A stretch of DNA of 64,000 nt from Streptomyces werraensis. GTDB lineage: Bacteria > Actinomycetota > Actinomycetes > Streptomycetales > Streptomycetaceae. Below the pieces are notes generated by a model. The model was not told the DNA's origin and made no database searches. It saw nothing but the letters and a program-made list of their open reading frames with translations. Both the position numbers and the translations under genes were made by a program. Position 1 is the first letter of the stretch, and every line of letters starts with the position of its first letter. The DNA lies in assembly GCA_014656175.1 (NCBI GenBank), contig BNBX01000010.1, forward strand, positions 186,001-250,000. Reading direction: 5' to 3'. Shown in pieces: positions 9,419-17,995 of the stretch.

Positions 9419-10519
9419 ATGACCGGAACCGTCACACACGACCCGCCGCCCGGAGGGAACCGGCCGGGCGCACCGCTGATCGTCACCGAGGACACGGCAC
9501 TTCTCGACGACCTGCTGCGCCTGTGCGCGGCGGCCGGCGCGACACCGGAGGTCCATCACGGGCTGCCCGGGCCGCGTGGGAGCTGGGAGGCCGCTCCCCT
9601 GGTCCTCGTCGGCGACGACGCCGCCCGGCGGGCCCGCGGGGCGCCCCGCAGACATGGGGTGGTGCTGGTCGGCCGCGACCAGGACGACCCCGGCGTCTGG
9701 CGGCGTGCCGTCGAGATCGGCGCCGACCACGTGCTGATGCTGCCCGACGGCGAGCAGTGGCTCGTCGACCGCATCGCCGATGTCGCCGAGGGCGTCGGAC
9801 GGCCCGCGCTGACCGTCGGCGTCATCGGCGGCCGGGGCGGCGCGGGCGCGTCCACCCTGGCGTGCGCGCTCGCCGTCACCTCCGCCCGCGAAGGGCTGCG
9901 CACCCTGCTGGTGGACGCCGACCCGCTGGGCGGCGGACTGGACGTGGCGCTCGGCGGCGAGACGGCGAAAGGGCTGCGCTGGCCCGCCTTCGCCTCGTCG
10001 CACGGCCGGGTCGGCGGCGGGGCGCTGGAGGAGTCGCTTCCTGAACTGCATGCCTTGCGGGTGCTCAGCTGGGACCGCGGCGACTGCCTCTCGGTGCCGC
10101 CCCGGGCGGTGCGCGCGGTCCTCGCCGCCGCCCGGCGCGGCGGCGGAGCCGTCGTCGTCGACCTGCCGCGACGCGTCGACGAGGGCGTCGCCGAGGTCCT
10201 CGCCCAGCTCGACCTGGCGCTCCTCGTGGTCCCCGCCGAGCTGCGCGCCGTCGCGGCGGCCGGCCGCGTCGCCTCCGCCGTGGGCATGGTCCTGCGCGAC
10301 CTGCGCGTCGCCGTCCGCGGGCCGTACGCACCCGGTCTGGATGACCACGAGGTGGCCCGGCTCCTCGGCCTGCCCCTCGTCGGGGACGTGCCCGTCGAAC
10401 CGGCGCTCCAGCGCCCGTACGGCACGGGCCGGCCGCCCGGGGTGACCGGACGCGGCCCGCTGGCCCGCTTCTGCCGGGAGTTCTGGGAGCGCGCGCTGGT
10501 GGAGGCGAGGACGGTATGA
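9419..10519 (+). CDS. TadZ/CpaE-like ParA-family ATPase (septum-site-determining-like)
   Basis: A 366-residue protein that heads the Tad operon and probably positions the secretion machine at the membrane. Residues about 20-125 resemble a receiver-like domain without clear phospho-acceptor; residues about 130-340 are a MinD/ParA-type ATPase with the P-loop GGRGGAGASTLA, in which the usual GKT is GAS, and LLVDADPLGGGLDVALG. Such degenerate P-loops occur in actinobacterial TadZ proteins. ATG 9419 is preceded by GGGGACGAC; a longer frame back to 9116 runs through the upstream regulatory region. The stop overlaps the tadA start by ATGA. Confidence 0.85.
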   Translation: MTGTVTHDPPPGGNRPGAPLIVTEDTALLDDLLRLCAAAGATPEVHHGLPGPRGSWEAAPLVLVGDDAARRARGAPRRHGVVLVGRDQDDPGVWRRAVEIGADHVLMLPDGEQWLVDRIADVAEGVGRPALTVGVIGGRGGAGASTLACALAVTSAREGLRTLLVDADPLGGGLDVALGGETAKGLRWPAFASSHGRVGGGALEESLPELHALRVLSWDRGDCLSVPPRAVRAVLAAARRGGGAVVVDLPRRVDEGVAEVLAQLDLALLVVPAELRAVAAAGRVASAVGMVLRDLRVAVRGPYAPGLDDHEVARLLGLPLVGDVPVEPALQRPYGTGRPPGVTGRGPLARFCREFWERALVEARTV

Positions 10520-11733
10520 GCGGCATGGAGACGACCGGGGCGGGAATGCCTCCCGGGCTGCTCGACGGGGTGCGGCGGTGGCTGGCCGAGAGCGGTGCCG
10601 AGCCGACCCCCGCGCGGGTGGCGCAGGCCCTGCGCGAACAGGGCCGGGTGCTCGGCGACGCGGAAGTGCTCGGCGCGGCCGAGCAGTTGCGGTCCGAGCT
10701 GGTCGGCAGCGGACCGCTGGAACGGCTGCTGTCCGATCCGACCGTGACCGACGTGCTGGTGTCGGCGCCGGACCGGGTCTGGGTGGACCGCGGCGGCGGC
10801 CTGACGCTCACCTCGGTCTCCTTCCCGGACGAGCCGTCCGTGCGGCGCCTGGCACAGCGGCTCGCGGCGGTGGCCGGCCGGCGCCTGGACGACGCGCGGC
10901 CCTGGGTGGACGCCCGGCTCCCCGACGGGACCCGGCTGCACGCGGTGCTGCCGCCCGTCGCGGTGGGCGGCACGTGTCTGTCCCTGCGGGTCGTACGGCC
11001 GCGCGCCTTCACCCTCGGCGAACTGGTGGCCGCCGGCACGGTGCCGCCCGGTGGCGACCGGGTGCTGCGGGCCCTGCTGGACGCACGGCTGTCCTTCCTG
11101 GTCAGCGGCGGCACGGGCACTGGCAAGACGACCCTGCTCAGCGCCCTGCTGGGGCTGGTCGGGGCGGACGAGCGGATCGTGCTGGCGGAGGACTCGGCCG
11201 AGCTGCGGCCCGACCATCCCCACGTCGTGCGGCTGGAGACCCGGCCCGCCAACCAGGAGGGCGCGGGACTGGTGACCCTGGAGGACCTGGTGCGCCAGGC
11301 CCTGCGGATGAGGCCGGACCGTCTCGTCGTGGGGGAGGTGCGCGGGCCCGAGGTGGTGCATCTGCTCGCCGCGCTCAACACGGGACACGAGGGCGGTTCC
11401 GGCACGGTGCACGCCAACGCGGCGAGCGACGTCCCCGCCCGGCTGGAGGCGCTCGGCACGGCGGCGGGCCTCGACCGGTTCGCCCTCCACAGCCAGCTCG
11501 CGGCCGCGCTGTCGGTGGTGCTGCACCTGGTTCGGGACCGCAGCGGCAGGCGGCGGATCGCCGAGGTGCACGTCCTGGAGCGGGACCCCTCGGGGCTGGT
11601 GCGGACGGCGCCGGCGCTGCGGTGGGGGCCGGAGACCTTCGTCGCCGAGCCCGCCTGGCCGCGTCTGCGGCAGCTGCTGCGCGCCGCGCAGGACGAGGAG
11701 GCCCGGGCAGGACGAGAGGCGGTCGGCGCATGA
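10516..11733 (+). CDS. TadA/CpaF-type secretion ATPase
   Basis: A 405-residue type II/IV secretion ATPase that powers assembly of Tad pili or pseudopili. The N-terminal helical part (about 15-75) is followed by the PAS-like domain and then the RecA-like core with Walker A GGTGTGKTT (near 197-205), the Asp box LAEDSAEL and Walker B LVVGEVRGPE, and the His box GSGTVHANA. The length is normal for actinobacterial CpaF. The ATG overlaps the stop of the preceding gene and its own stop overlaps the tadB start, so the four genes 9419-13375 are translationally coupled. Confidence 0.92.
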   Translation: MSGMETTGAGMPPGLLDGVRRWLAESGAEPTPARVAQALREQGRVLGDAEVLGAAEQLRSELVGSGPLERLLSDPTVTDVLVSAPDRVWVDRGGGLTLTSVSFPDEPSVRRLAQRLAAVAGRRLDDARPWVDARLPDGTRLHAVLPPVAVGGTCLSLRVVRPRAFTLGELVAAGTVPPGGDRVLRALLDARLSFLVSGGTGTGKTTLLSALLGLVGADERIVLAEDSAELRPDHPHVVRLETRPANQEGAGLVTLEDLVRQALRMRPDRLVVGEVRGPEVVHLLAALNTGHEGGSGTVHANAASDVPARLEALGTAAGLDRFALHSQLAAALSVVLHLVRDRSGRRRIAEVHVLERDPSGLVRTAPALRWGPETFVAEPAWPRLRQLLRAAQDEEARAGREAVGA

Positions 11734-12593
11734 GCGGGGCGACCGGGGCGACGGTGGGCGCGGCGTTGGCGTGCCTGGGGACGGCGGCCTGGGTGCTGGG
11801 CGGCGGACACGGGGAGGTCAGGCGGGCGCGGGCGCTCGTCGGGGACGACCGGGGTCCGGCGGGACGGCCTCTTCTCGCGTCGGCGGCGGACCGGCTTCGG
11901 GCGCGACTCCGCGTCGAGTGGGCGTCCTTGGCCGTCGGCGTGGCGCTGGCGGTGCTCGGGGCGTCGGTGCTGCCGGTCGTCGCGGGGGCGGCCGGGGTGC
12001 CTGTGCTGCGGAAGGTGCGGCGGGCGGCCGCGGGGCGCAAGGAGAGGGGCGGCCGCGCGGACGCGGTGGTCGCGCTGTGCGGGGCGCTTGCCGGGGAGCT
12101 GCGGGCGGGGCGGCAGCCGGGCGAGGCGCTGTTGCCGGCCGCCCGGGACTCCGGAGGGCTCGGTGACATGCAGGCGGCCGTGCTGGCGGCGGCGCGGTTC
12201 GGCGGTGACGTGCCGGGCGCGCTCACGGCGGCGGCCCGGCAGCCCGGCGCCGAAGGGCTGCGCGGACTCGCCGCGTGCTGGCGGGTGGCGGTGGACCAGG
12301 GCGCGGGACTCGCGGACGGCCTCGACCGGCTGGAGGCGGCCCTGCGCGCCGAGCGGGACCAGCGGGCCGACCTGCGCGCCCAGTTGTCCGGGGCCCGGAC
12401 CACGGCGGTGATGCTCGCGGGGCTCCCGGTGGTGGGGCTCGCGCTGGGCGCGGCCCTGGGCGCCGACCCGCTGCACGTCCTGCTGCACACGCCGTCGGGG
12501 ACGGTCTGTCTGGCGGCCGGCGGAGCGCTGGAGGGGCTGGGCCTGTGGTGGGCGCTGCGGATCATGCGCGGGGCCGAGGAGGCGGCGGCATGA
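11730..12593 (+). CDS. TadB-like inner-membrane platform protein
   Basis: A 287-residue membrane protein of the T2SS-F/TadB family. Hydrophobic segments are visible near the N-terminus (GAALACLGTAAWVLGG), at about 70-95 (VGVALAVLGASVLPVVAG) and at the C-terminus (VMLAGLPVVGLALGAALG and the last 40 residues). The cytoplasmic loop with ALCGALAGELRAGRQPGEAL matches the family. It forms the platform that the TadA ATPase acts on. ATGA overlap with tadA and with tadC. Confidence 0.85.
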   Translation: MSGATGATVGAALACLGTAAWVLGGGHGEVRRARALVGDDRGPAGRPLLASAADRLRARLRVEWASLAVGVALAVLGASVLPVVAGAAGVPVLRKVRRAAAGRKERGGRADAVVALCGALAGELRAGRQPGEALLPAARDSGGLGDMQAAVLAAARFGGDVPGALTAAARQPGAEGLRGLAACWRVAVDQGAGLADGLDRLEAALRAERDQRADLRAQLSGARTTAVMLAGLPVVGLALGAALGADPLHVLLHTPSGTVCLAAGGALEGLGLWWALRIMRGAEEAAA

Positions 12594-13375
12594 GCGGCGA
12601 CGTCGTCCACAGGCTGGGGACGGTCCTGGGAATCGCCGCCGTGCTCGTGGGGGCGTGGGCTTGGTGGCAGCGGCTCCGGTGCGAGCGGCCGGCACGGCGG
12701 AGACTCGACGCGCTCGCGGCCCGTGAGCGGCGGGGAACGGATGCGTGTCTCCCGCTGCTCAGGACCGCGCGCGGCCGGCTGCCGTACGTGGCGGTCGTGG
12801 GCGCCGGGTGGGTGACGGCCGGTGGGATCGGCGGTCTGGGGCTTGGACTGGTCCTGGCCGCGGGACTGTGGCAGTGGCGCCGGCGGGAGACGCGGGCGAG
12901 TGCCGAGGCGAGCGCCGTTGACACAGCTCTGGCGGCTCGCCAACTCCCGCTCGCCGCCGACCTGCTGTCCGCCTGCATCACGGCGGGCGCCGGACCGGTG
13001 CCGGCGGCGCAGGCGGTCGGGGAGACCCTGGGCGGCCCGGTAGGGGACGCCCTGGCGCGAGGCGCCGCGGAGGTACGGCTCGGGGGTGGGCCGGGGGAGG
13101 CCTGGCGCCGGCTGGCCGCCCTGCCCGGCGCGGTTCCGCTGGCCCGGCTGCTGGAGCGGGCCGACGTGTCCGGTCTTCCGCTGGCCGCACCGGTGGGCCG
13201 GCTCGCCGCCGAGGCGCGGGCCGAGTGGTCCCGCGCGGCGACCACGCGGGCCCGGCGCGCGGCGGTCCTGATCAGCGCGCCGGTGGGGCTGTGCTTCCTG
13301 CCCGCCTTCATCGCCGTCGGCGTCCTGCCCGTGGTGATCGGGCTCGCGGGCGGGGTGCTGGGAGGGGGTGGGTGA
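12590..13375 (+). CDS. TadC-like inner-membrane platform protein
   Basis: A 261-residue T2SS-F-family membrane protein, the usual partner of TadB. Predicted membrane spans lie near residues 5-25, 65-100 and 225-260 (LISAPVGLCFLPAFIAVGV). The central loop QLPLAADLLSACITAGAGP is typical of the family. The ATG overlaps the tadB stop. After the stop comes a 92-bp stretch full of GACGA repeats before the pilin-like gene. Confidence 0.85.
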   Translation: MSGDVVHRLGTVLGIAAVLVGAWAWWQRLRCERPARRRLDALAARERRGTDACLPLLRTARGRLPYVAVVGAGWVTAGGIGGLGLGLVLAAGLWQWRRRETRASAEASAVDTALAARQLPLAADLLSACITAGAGPVPAAQAVGETLGGPVGDALARGAAEVRLGGGPGEAWRRLAALPGAVPLARLLERADVSGLPLAAPVGRLAAEARAEWSRAATTRARRAAVLISAPVGLCFLPAFIAVGVLPVVIGLAGGVLGGGG

Positions 13376-13467
13376 AAAGGGAGGGCGGACGACGAGGGAC
13401 GACAGCGGACGACGACCGATGACGACAACAGGCGACGACAACAGACATGGCGCGTATGGAGGTTCGG

Positions 13468-13677
13468 ATGTATCAGGCGGTGCGGGCGCGGCTGCGTGCC
13501 CTGACGGCGAGGGTGCGCGGGGCGCGGAGGGACGCCGGGATGGTGACCTCGGAGTACGCGATGGGAATCGTAGCGGCGGTGGCGTTCGCCGTGGTGCTGT
13601 ACCGGGTGGTCAACAGCGGCCCGGTCAGCACGGCCCTGCGGAACATCGTGCAGCAGGCTCTCGATGGCCGGATGTGA
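13468..13677 (+). CDS. DUF4244 pilin-like small membrane protein
   Basis: A 69-residue protein with a basic N-terminus (about 24 residues), then GMVTSEYAMGIVAAVAFAVVLYRVV, a Flp-pilin-like hydrophobic helix preceded by Gly and followed by an acidic residue at position 5 of the helix, as in type IV prepilins. It is a candidate for the structural subunit of the Tad pseudopilus. Two ATGs lie upstream at 13447 and 13456, but ATG 13468 has the best ribosome site (GGAGG, spacing 5). The stop overlaps the next gene by 14 bp. Confidence 0.8.
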   Translation: MYQAVRARLRALTARVRGARRDAGMVTSEYAMGIVAAVAFAVVLYRVVNSGPVSTALRNIVQQALDGRM

Positions 13678-14074
13678 CGGGTGGCGCGGCAGATGGCGCG
13701 GCGCGTGGCGCGACAGGCGGCGCGACCGCGGGTTCGTGACGGCGGAGTCGGCGTTGGTGCTGCCCGTGCTGGTGCTGTTCGTGACGGCGCTGGTCTGGGG
13801 GCTGATGGTGGTGGCCGCGCAGATCCGGTGTGTGGACGCCGCACGGGCAGGTGCCCGGGCGGCGGCACGGCAGGATCCGCCGGACGCGGTGGTCGAGGTG
13901 ACCCGGGAGGCCGCGCCGGCCGGTGCGCGGGTCACGGTCGCCCGGGACGCCGAGCAGGTCCGGGTGACCGTCGTGGCCAGGGCGCCGATGCTGCGCGCGC
14001 TGCCCTTCGAGCTGAGGGAGGAGGCCGTCGCGGCGGTCGAGGAGGCGGTGGCGGGCGTGGGCGCGGCCAGGTAA
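13664..14074 (+). CDS. TadE-like minor pseudopilin
   Basis: A 136-residue protein with an Arg-rich leader of about 22 residues, then GFVTAESALVLPVLVLFVTALVW, the TadE motif with Glu five residues after the predicted cleavage Gly. The rest is an extracytoplasmic domain of about 85 residues. It belongs to the pseudopilin set exported or anchored by the Tad machine. ATG 13664 overlaps the DUF4244 gene; its ribosome site is weak, so translation is probably coupled. Confidence 0.82.
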   Translation: MAGCDGWRGRWRGAWRDRRRDRGFVTAESALVLPVLVLFVTALVWGLMVVAAQIRCVDAARAGARAAARQDPPDAVVEVTREAAPAGARVTVARDAEQVRVTVVARAPMLRALPFELREEAVAAVEEAVAGVGAAR

Positions 14075-14451
14075 AGGACGCCTCACGAGGGCGGGACCGC
14101 GGCTCCGCCTCCGTCTGGTGCGTCGGTGCGGTCGCCGTGCTGTGCGTGGTGTTCGGGGTGGTGCTCGCCCTGGGGCACGCCGTGGTGGTCCGGCACCGGG
14201 CGGCGGGAGGCGCGGACCTCGCGGCGCTCGCAGCCGCCGACCACTGGGCGCACGGTGCGGCCGAGGCGTGCGCGCGGGCGGACCGGGTGGCCCGGGCCCA
14301 GGACACACGGCTCGTGCGGTGCGTGATGACCGGCGAGGTGTCGGACGTGTCGGTGGCGTCCGGCGTGGGGCCGTTCACCGCGGAGATCAGGGCACGGGCG
14401 GGGCCTCCGGGTCCGGCGCAGCCTCCGACGCCCCCTCGGCCGACGCGCTGA
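14071..14451 (+). CDS. TadG-like (Rv3654c-like) exported protein, start codon unclear
   Basis: The frame encodes a short basic segment, RGSASVW, then a hydrophobic helix VGAVAVLCVVFGVVLALGHAVV and the motif RHRAAGGADLAALAAADHW, characteristic of the Rv3654c-like/TadG-like family encoded last in actinobacterial Tad loci. No ATG, GTG, TTG or CTG lies in frame between the end of TadE and the helix: the codon overlapping the TadE stop is GTA (14071), and the first normal candidate is GTG 14137, which would cut into the helix. The given start is therefore provisional. The last 65 bp overlap the end of the convergent helicase gene. Confidence 0.65.
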   Translation, partial: VKDASRGRDRGSASVWCVGAVAVLCVVFGVVLALGHAVVVRHRAAGGADLAALAAADHWAHGAAEACARADRVARAQDTRLVRCVMTGEVSDVSVASGVGPFTAEIRARAGPPGPAQPPTPPRPTR

Positions 14452-16969
14452 CCCGGCCGCCGCGCCCCTCGGAAGCCTCCGTTTCCTCGGCCCCTTCCTC
14501 CGCCCCGTCCGTCTTCTCATCGGGCGCCCCCTCCAGCAGCACGTCCAGCAGCCGCACGGCGCCCCGCTTGTGCAAGGGGTCGTTGCCGTTGCCGCACTTG
14601 GGCGACTGGATGCAGGAGGGGCAGCCGGCCTCGCACTCGCAGGAGGCGATGGCCTGGCGGGTGGCGGTGAGCCAGGAGCGGGCGGTGTGGAAGGCGCGTT
14701 CGGCGAAGCCCGCCCCGCCCGGGTGGCCGTCGTAGACGAAGACCGTGGGCAGCAGGGTGTCGGGGTGCAGCGGGATCGAGACGCCGCCGATGTCCCAGCG
14801 GTCGCAGGTGGCGAACAGCGGCAGCATCCCGATCGACGCGTGCTCGGCCGCGTGCAGGGCGCCGCCGAGGATCTCCGGGTTGATCCGGGCCCGGTCCAGC
14901 TGGTCCTCGGTGACCGTCCACCACACGGCGCGGGTGCGCAGCGTACGAGGAGGGAGGTCGAGTTTGGTCTCGCCGAGCACTTCGCCGGTGATGACCCGCC
15001 GCCGAAGGAAGGAGACGACCTGGTTGGTGACCTCGACGGAGCCGAAGCAGAGGCGTCCGTCGCCCCAGGGGATCTCGGTGTCCGTCTCCAGGACGGAGAT
15101 GGACGTCGTGTCCCGGGCCACCGTCGTGTAGGACGGGCTGGCCTGCTCGACCAGGGCGACGGAGTCCTCGAGGTCGAGGGACCGGACGACGTAGGTGCGG
15201 CCCTGGTGCAGATGGACGGCGCCCTCGTGGACGCTGGTGTGCGCGGCGCCCGCGTCGACCGTGCCCAGCAGCCGGCCCGTCCCCGCCTCCACGACCTGGA
15301 CGGGGCGCCCGCCCTCCCCGCGGATGTCGGTGAGGTCGGCGGCCCGCTCACGGCGCGTCCAGTGCCACGCCCGCGTCCGCCGGCGCAGCAGCTTCGCGGC
15401 CTCCAGCTGCGGCAGCAGCTCCTCGGTGGTGGGACCGAACAGGGCGACGTCGTCCTCGGTGAGGGGCAGTTCCTCGGCGGCCGCGCACAGGTGCGGGGCG
15501 AGGACGTACGGGTTGTCGGGGTCGAGGACGGTGGACTCCACGGGACGGTCGAAGAGCGCCTCGGGGTGGTGGACGAGGAAGGTGTCCAGCGGGTCGTCGC
15601 GGGCCACGAGCACCGCGAGCGCGCCCTGCCCGGAGCGTCCCGCGCGGCCGGCCTGCTGCCACAGGGAGGCACGGGTGCCCGGGTAGCCGGCGATGACCAC
15701 GGCGTCCAGGCCGGAGACGTCCATGCCGAGTTCGAGGGCGTTGGTGGCGGCGAGGCCGAGGAGTTCGCCGGAGTGCAGGGCGCGTTCCAGGGCGCGGCGC
15801 TCCTCGGGGAGGTAGCCGCCCCGGTAGGCGGCGACCCGCCGGGCCAGGGACCGGTCGACCTCGGCGAGGCGCTCCTTGGCGATGACGGAGATCAGCTCGG
15901 CGCCGCGCCGGGAGCGGACGAAGGCGACCGAGCGGACGCCCTGCACGGTGAGGTCGGTGAGCAGGTCGGCGGCCTCGGCGGTGGCGGTGCGGCGGACCGG
16001 GGCACCCTTCTCGCCGTGCAGTTCGGTCAGCGGCGGCTCCCAGAGGGCGAACACCAGTTCACCACGGGGTGAGGCGTCGTCCGCGACCTCCACCACGGGC
16101 AGGCCGGTGAGGCGGCGGGCGGCGACGGCCGGCTCGGCGGCGGTCGCCGAGGCCAGCAGGAACACCGGCGACGCGCCGTAGCGGGCGCACAGCCGCCGCA
16201 GCCGGCGCAGCACCTGGGCGACGTGCGAGCCGAACACGCCCCGGTAGGTGTGGCACTCGTCGATCACGACGTACTTGAGCGCCTTGAGGAAGGAGGACCA
16301 GCGGGGGTGGGACGGCAGGATGCCCCGGTGCAGCATGTCGGGGTTGGTCAGCACGTAGTTGGCGTACTGGCGGATCCATTCGCGTTCCTCGAACGGAGTG
16401 TCGCCGTCGTGGACCGCCGCGCGCACCGAATGGCCCAGTGGCTGTGAAAGTTCCTTCACGGATCGGCACTGGTCCGCGGCGAGGGCCTTCGTGGGGGCGA
16501 GGTAGAGGGCGGTGGCGCCCCTGCCGTTCGGCGCCTCGGCCCCGTCGAGCAGCGTGGACAGCACGGGCACCAGGTACGACAGGGACTTGCCGGAGGCCGT
16601 GCCGGTGGCGACCACCACCGAGTCGCCGTCCAGGGCGTGCTCGGCGGCCCGGGCCTGGTGGGCCCAGGGGTGTTCGATTCCCGCGGCCTGCACCGCGGCG
16701 ATCACCTCCGCGCGGATCCGGTCGGGCCAGACGGCATGCCGACCCGCACGTGGGGGCAAGTGCTCCGTATGAGTAATGCGCGCAGCCCGGCTCGGTCCGG
16801 ACGCGAGCCGGTTCAGGACGTCGCCCGGCGCGGCGGTCCTGGATCGCGTGTCCGTCGGGAGTCCATCGGATCGGTGATTCTTGGCCATCGGCACCGAGTG
16901 TGTCACCGGCGTGACGGACAATGGGGCCAAGGCGTCGTGCACGCCTGCCGGTAAGTGATTGAATGCCAT
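14387..16969 (-). CDS. DEAD/DEAH-box helicase with DUF1998 zinc-binding C-terminus
   Basis: An 860-residue superfamily 2 helicase. Motif I ATGTASGKSLSY, motif II VVIDECHTYRG, motif III LASATAAEP and motif VI QQAGRAGRSGQ are all present. The C-terminal domain holds a cysteine cluster CECEAGCPSCIQSPKCG, the DUF1998 signature of the MrfA/YprA group, whose Bacillus member is a DNA repair helicase. The extreme C-terminus is an acidic Ala/Glu-rich tail. ATG 16969 (MAFNHLPAG) is chosen; ATG 16888 (MAKNHRSDG) is a possible shorter start. It diverges from bldG with 79 bp between starts, and it converges on the Tad operon with overlapping ends. Confidence 0.9.
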   Translation of the reverse strand: MAFNHLPAGVHDALAPLSVTPVTHSVPMAKNHRSDGLPTDTRSRTAAPGDVLNRLASGPSRAARITHTEHLPPRAGRHAVWPDRIRAEVIAAVQAAGIEHPWAHQARAAEHALDGDSVVVATGTASGKSLSYLVPVLSTLLDGAEAPNGRGATALYLAPTKALAADQCRSVKELSQPLGHSVRAAVHDGDTPFEEREWIRQYANYVLTNPDMLHRGILPSHPRWSSFLKALKYVVIDECHTYRGVFGSHVAQVLRRLRRLCARYGASPVFLLASATAAEPAVAARRLTGLPVVEVADDASPRGELVFALWEPPLTELHGEKGAPVRRTATAEAADLLTDLTVQGVRSVAFVRSRRGAELISVIAKERLAEVDRSLARRVAAYRGGYLPEERRALERALHSGELLGLAATNALELGMDVSGLDAVVIAGYPGTRASLWQQAGRAGRSGQGALAVLVARDDPLDTFLVHHPEALFDRPVESTVLDPDNPYVLAPHLCAAAEELPLTEDDVALFGPTTEELLPQLEAAKLLRRRTRAWHWTRRERAADLTDIRGEGGRPVQVVEAGTGRLLGTVDAGAAHTSVHEGAVHLHQGRTYVVRSLDLEDSVALVEQASPSYTTVARDTTSISVLETDTEIPWGDGRLCFGSVEVTNQVVSFLRRRVITGEVLGETKLDLPPRTLRTRAVWWTVTEDQLDRARINPEILGGALHAAEHASIGMLPLFATCDRWDIGGVSIPLHPDTLLPTVFVYDGHPGGAGFAERAFHTARSWLTATRQAIASCECEAGCPSCIQSPKCGNGNDPLHKRGAVRLLDVLLEGAPDEKTDGAEEGAEETEASEGRGGRVSASAEGASEAAPDPEAPPVP

Positions 16970-17048
16970 GGCGGCTGGCGAACCGTCCCGGGGGCTGAGC
17001 CGAGATGTCCCAAGGGCGACCGCTCGATAGCTAGGTGCTGGAGGATCC

Positions 17049-17390
17049 GTGGACCTGTCCCTGTCGACCGAGACCGTGGGCGATCGCACGATCGTCAGGG
17101 TCGGTGGCGAAATCGACGTATATACCGCGCCCAAGCTGCGCGAGCAGCTGGTCGAGCTGGTGAACGACGGCAGTTTCCACCTTGTCGTCGACATGGAAGG
17201 TGTGGACTTCCTCGACTCCACCGGTCTCGGCGTGCTGGTCGGCGGCCTGAAGCGGGTGCGAGCCCACGAGGGCTCGCTGCGCCTGGTCTGCAACCAGGAG
17301 CGCATTCTGAAGATCTTCCGCATCACCGGCCTCACCAAGGTGTTCCCGATCCACACCTCGGTCGAGGAAGCGGTGGCGGCGACCGACTGA
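17049..17390 (+). CDS. bldG: BldG anti-anti-sigma factor (STAS domain)
   Basis: A 113-residue STAS-domain protein, the same length as Streptomyces coelicolor BldG, needed there for aerial mycelium and antibiotic production. The phosphorylated serine context [13 protein letters not shown] places Ser57 exactly where BldG is known to be phosphorylated. It binds and neutralises anti-sigma factors when unphosphorylated. GTG 17049 follows GGAGG at 17040-17044. The partner anti-sigma gene lies 109 bp downstream beyond a hairpin, matching the known bldG-orf3 arrangement in which both single-gene and two-gene mRNAs are made. Confidence 0.95.
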   Translation: MDLSLSTETVGDRTIVRVGGEIDVYTAPKLREQLVELVNDGSFHLVVDMEGVDFLDSTGLGVLVGGLKRVRAHEGSLRLVCNQERILKIFRITGLTKVFPIHTSVEEAVAATD

Positions 17391-17438
17391 CCATCCGCTC
17401 CCGGGCGGTCGTGCCCGGGCAGCGCAGAGACACCGAAG

Positions 17439-17466
17439 GGGGCCGGGCGTTCGGCGGCCCGGCCCC
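17439..17466 (+). terminator. Hairpin between bldG and its partner (partial terminator)
   Basis: Perfect 10-bp stem GGGGCCGGGC/GCCCGGCCCC with an 8-base loop. Its position fits the known production of both monocistronic bldG and read-through mRNAs in S. coelicolor. Confidence 0.7.
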
Positions 17467-17499
17467 TTCACCGCACGCCCGTAGTCGCGAGGGGGATGC

Positions 17500-17937
17500 A
17501 TGGCCACCGTCGAACTCCGCTTCAGCGCGCTGCCCGAGCACGTCCGGACCGCCAGGCTCGTGGCGGCGGCGGTGGCGCGCAGGGCCGGAGTGGACGAGGC
17601 CGTCCTCGACGAGGTGAGGCTCGCCGTCGGCGAGGCCTGCACCAGAGCCGTCGGACTGCACCAGCACGGCGGCATCTCGGCGCCCGTGCGGGTGCTGCTG
17701 ATCGAGGAGGAGAAGCAGTTCTCCATCGAGGTCGGCGACGAGGCCCCGCACGCCCCTGTCCGAGCCCGCTCGGCCGACGAGGTGCTCGGCGACCCCGACA
17801 CGGAGACCGAGGAGGACGAGATGGGCCTCGCGGTCATCAGCGGCCTCGTCGACGACGTCGAGGTCAGTGCCGGGGAGAACGGCGGATCGATCCGCATGAG
17901 GTGGCCCACCACGCCGCCGGCCGCGACGTTCACCTGA
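17500..17937 (+). CDS. RsbW-like anti-sigma factor partner of BldG
   Basis: A 145-residue protein of the HATPase/RsbW fold, corresponding to the gene that follows bldG in S. coelicolor (SCO3548), whose product binds BldG. The N-box region reads GEACTRAVGLH, with Arg49 where the Mg-binding Asn of SpoIIAB-type kinases is expected, and the glycine-box region reads VGDEAPHAP instead of DxGxG. These changes suggest weak or absent kinase activity. An acidic stretch (DPDTETEEDE) precedes MGLAVISGLVDDVEV. ATG 17500 follows GAGGGGG. It probably holds a sigma factor inactive until BldG displaces it. Confidence 0.85.
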   Translation: MATVELRFSALPEHVRTARLVAAAVARRAGVDEAVLDEVRLAVGEACTRAVGLHQHGGISAPVRVLLIEEEKQFSIEVGDEAPHAPVRARSADEVLGDPDTETEEDEMGLAVISGLVDDVEVSAGENGGSIRMRWPTTPPAATFT

Positions 17938-17964
17938 CCGGTTCACCCGTACGCCGACCGTTTT

Positions 17965-17995
17965 CCGAAGGGCCCCCTGTGTGGGGGCCCTTCGG
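17965..17995 (+). terminator. Strong hairpin terminator after the anti-sigma gene
   Basis: Perfect 13-bp stem CCGAAGGGCCCCC/GGGGGCCCTTCGG with a 5-base loop. Confidence 0.8.
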
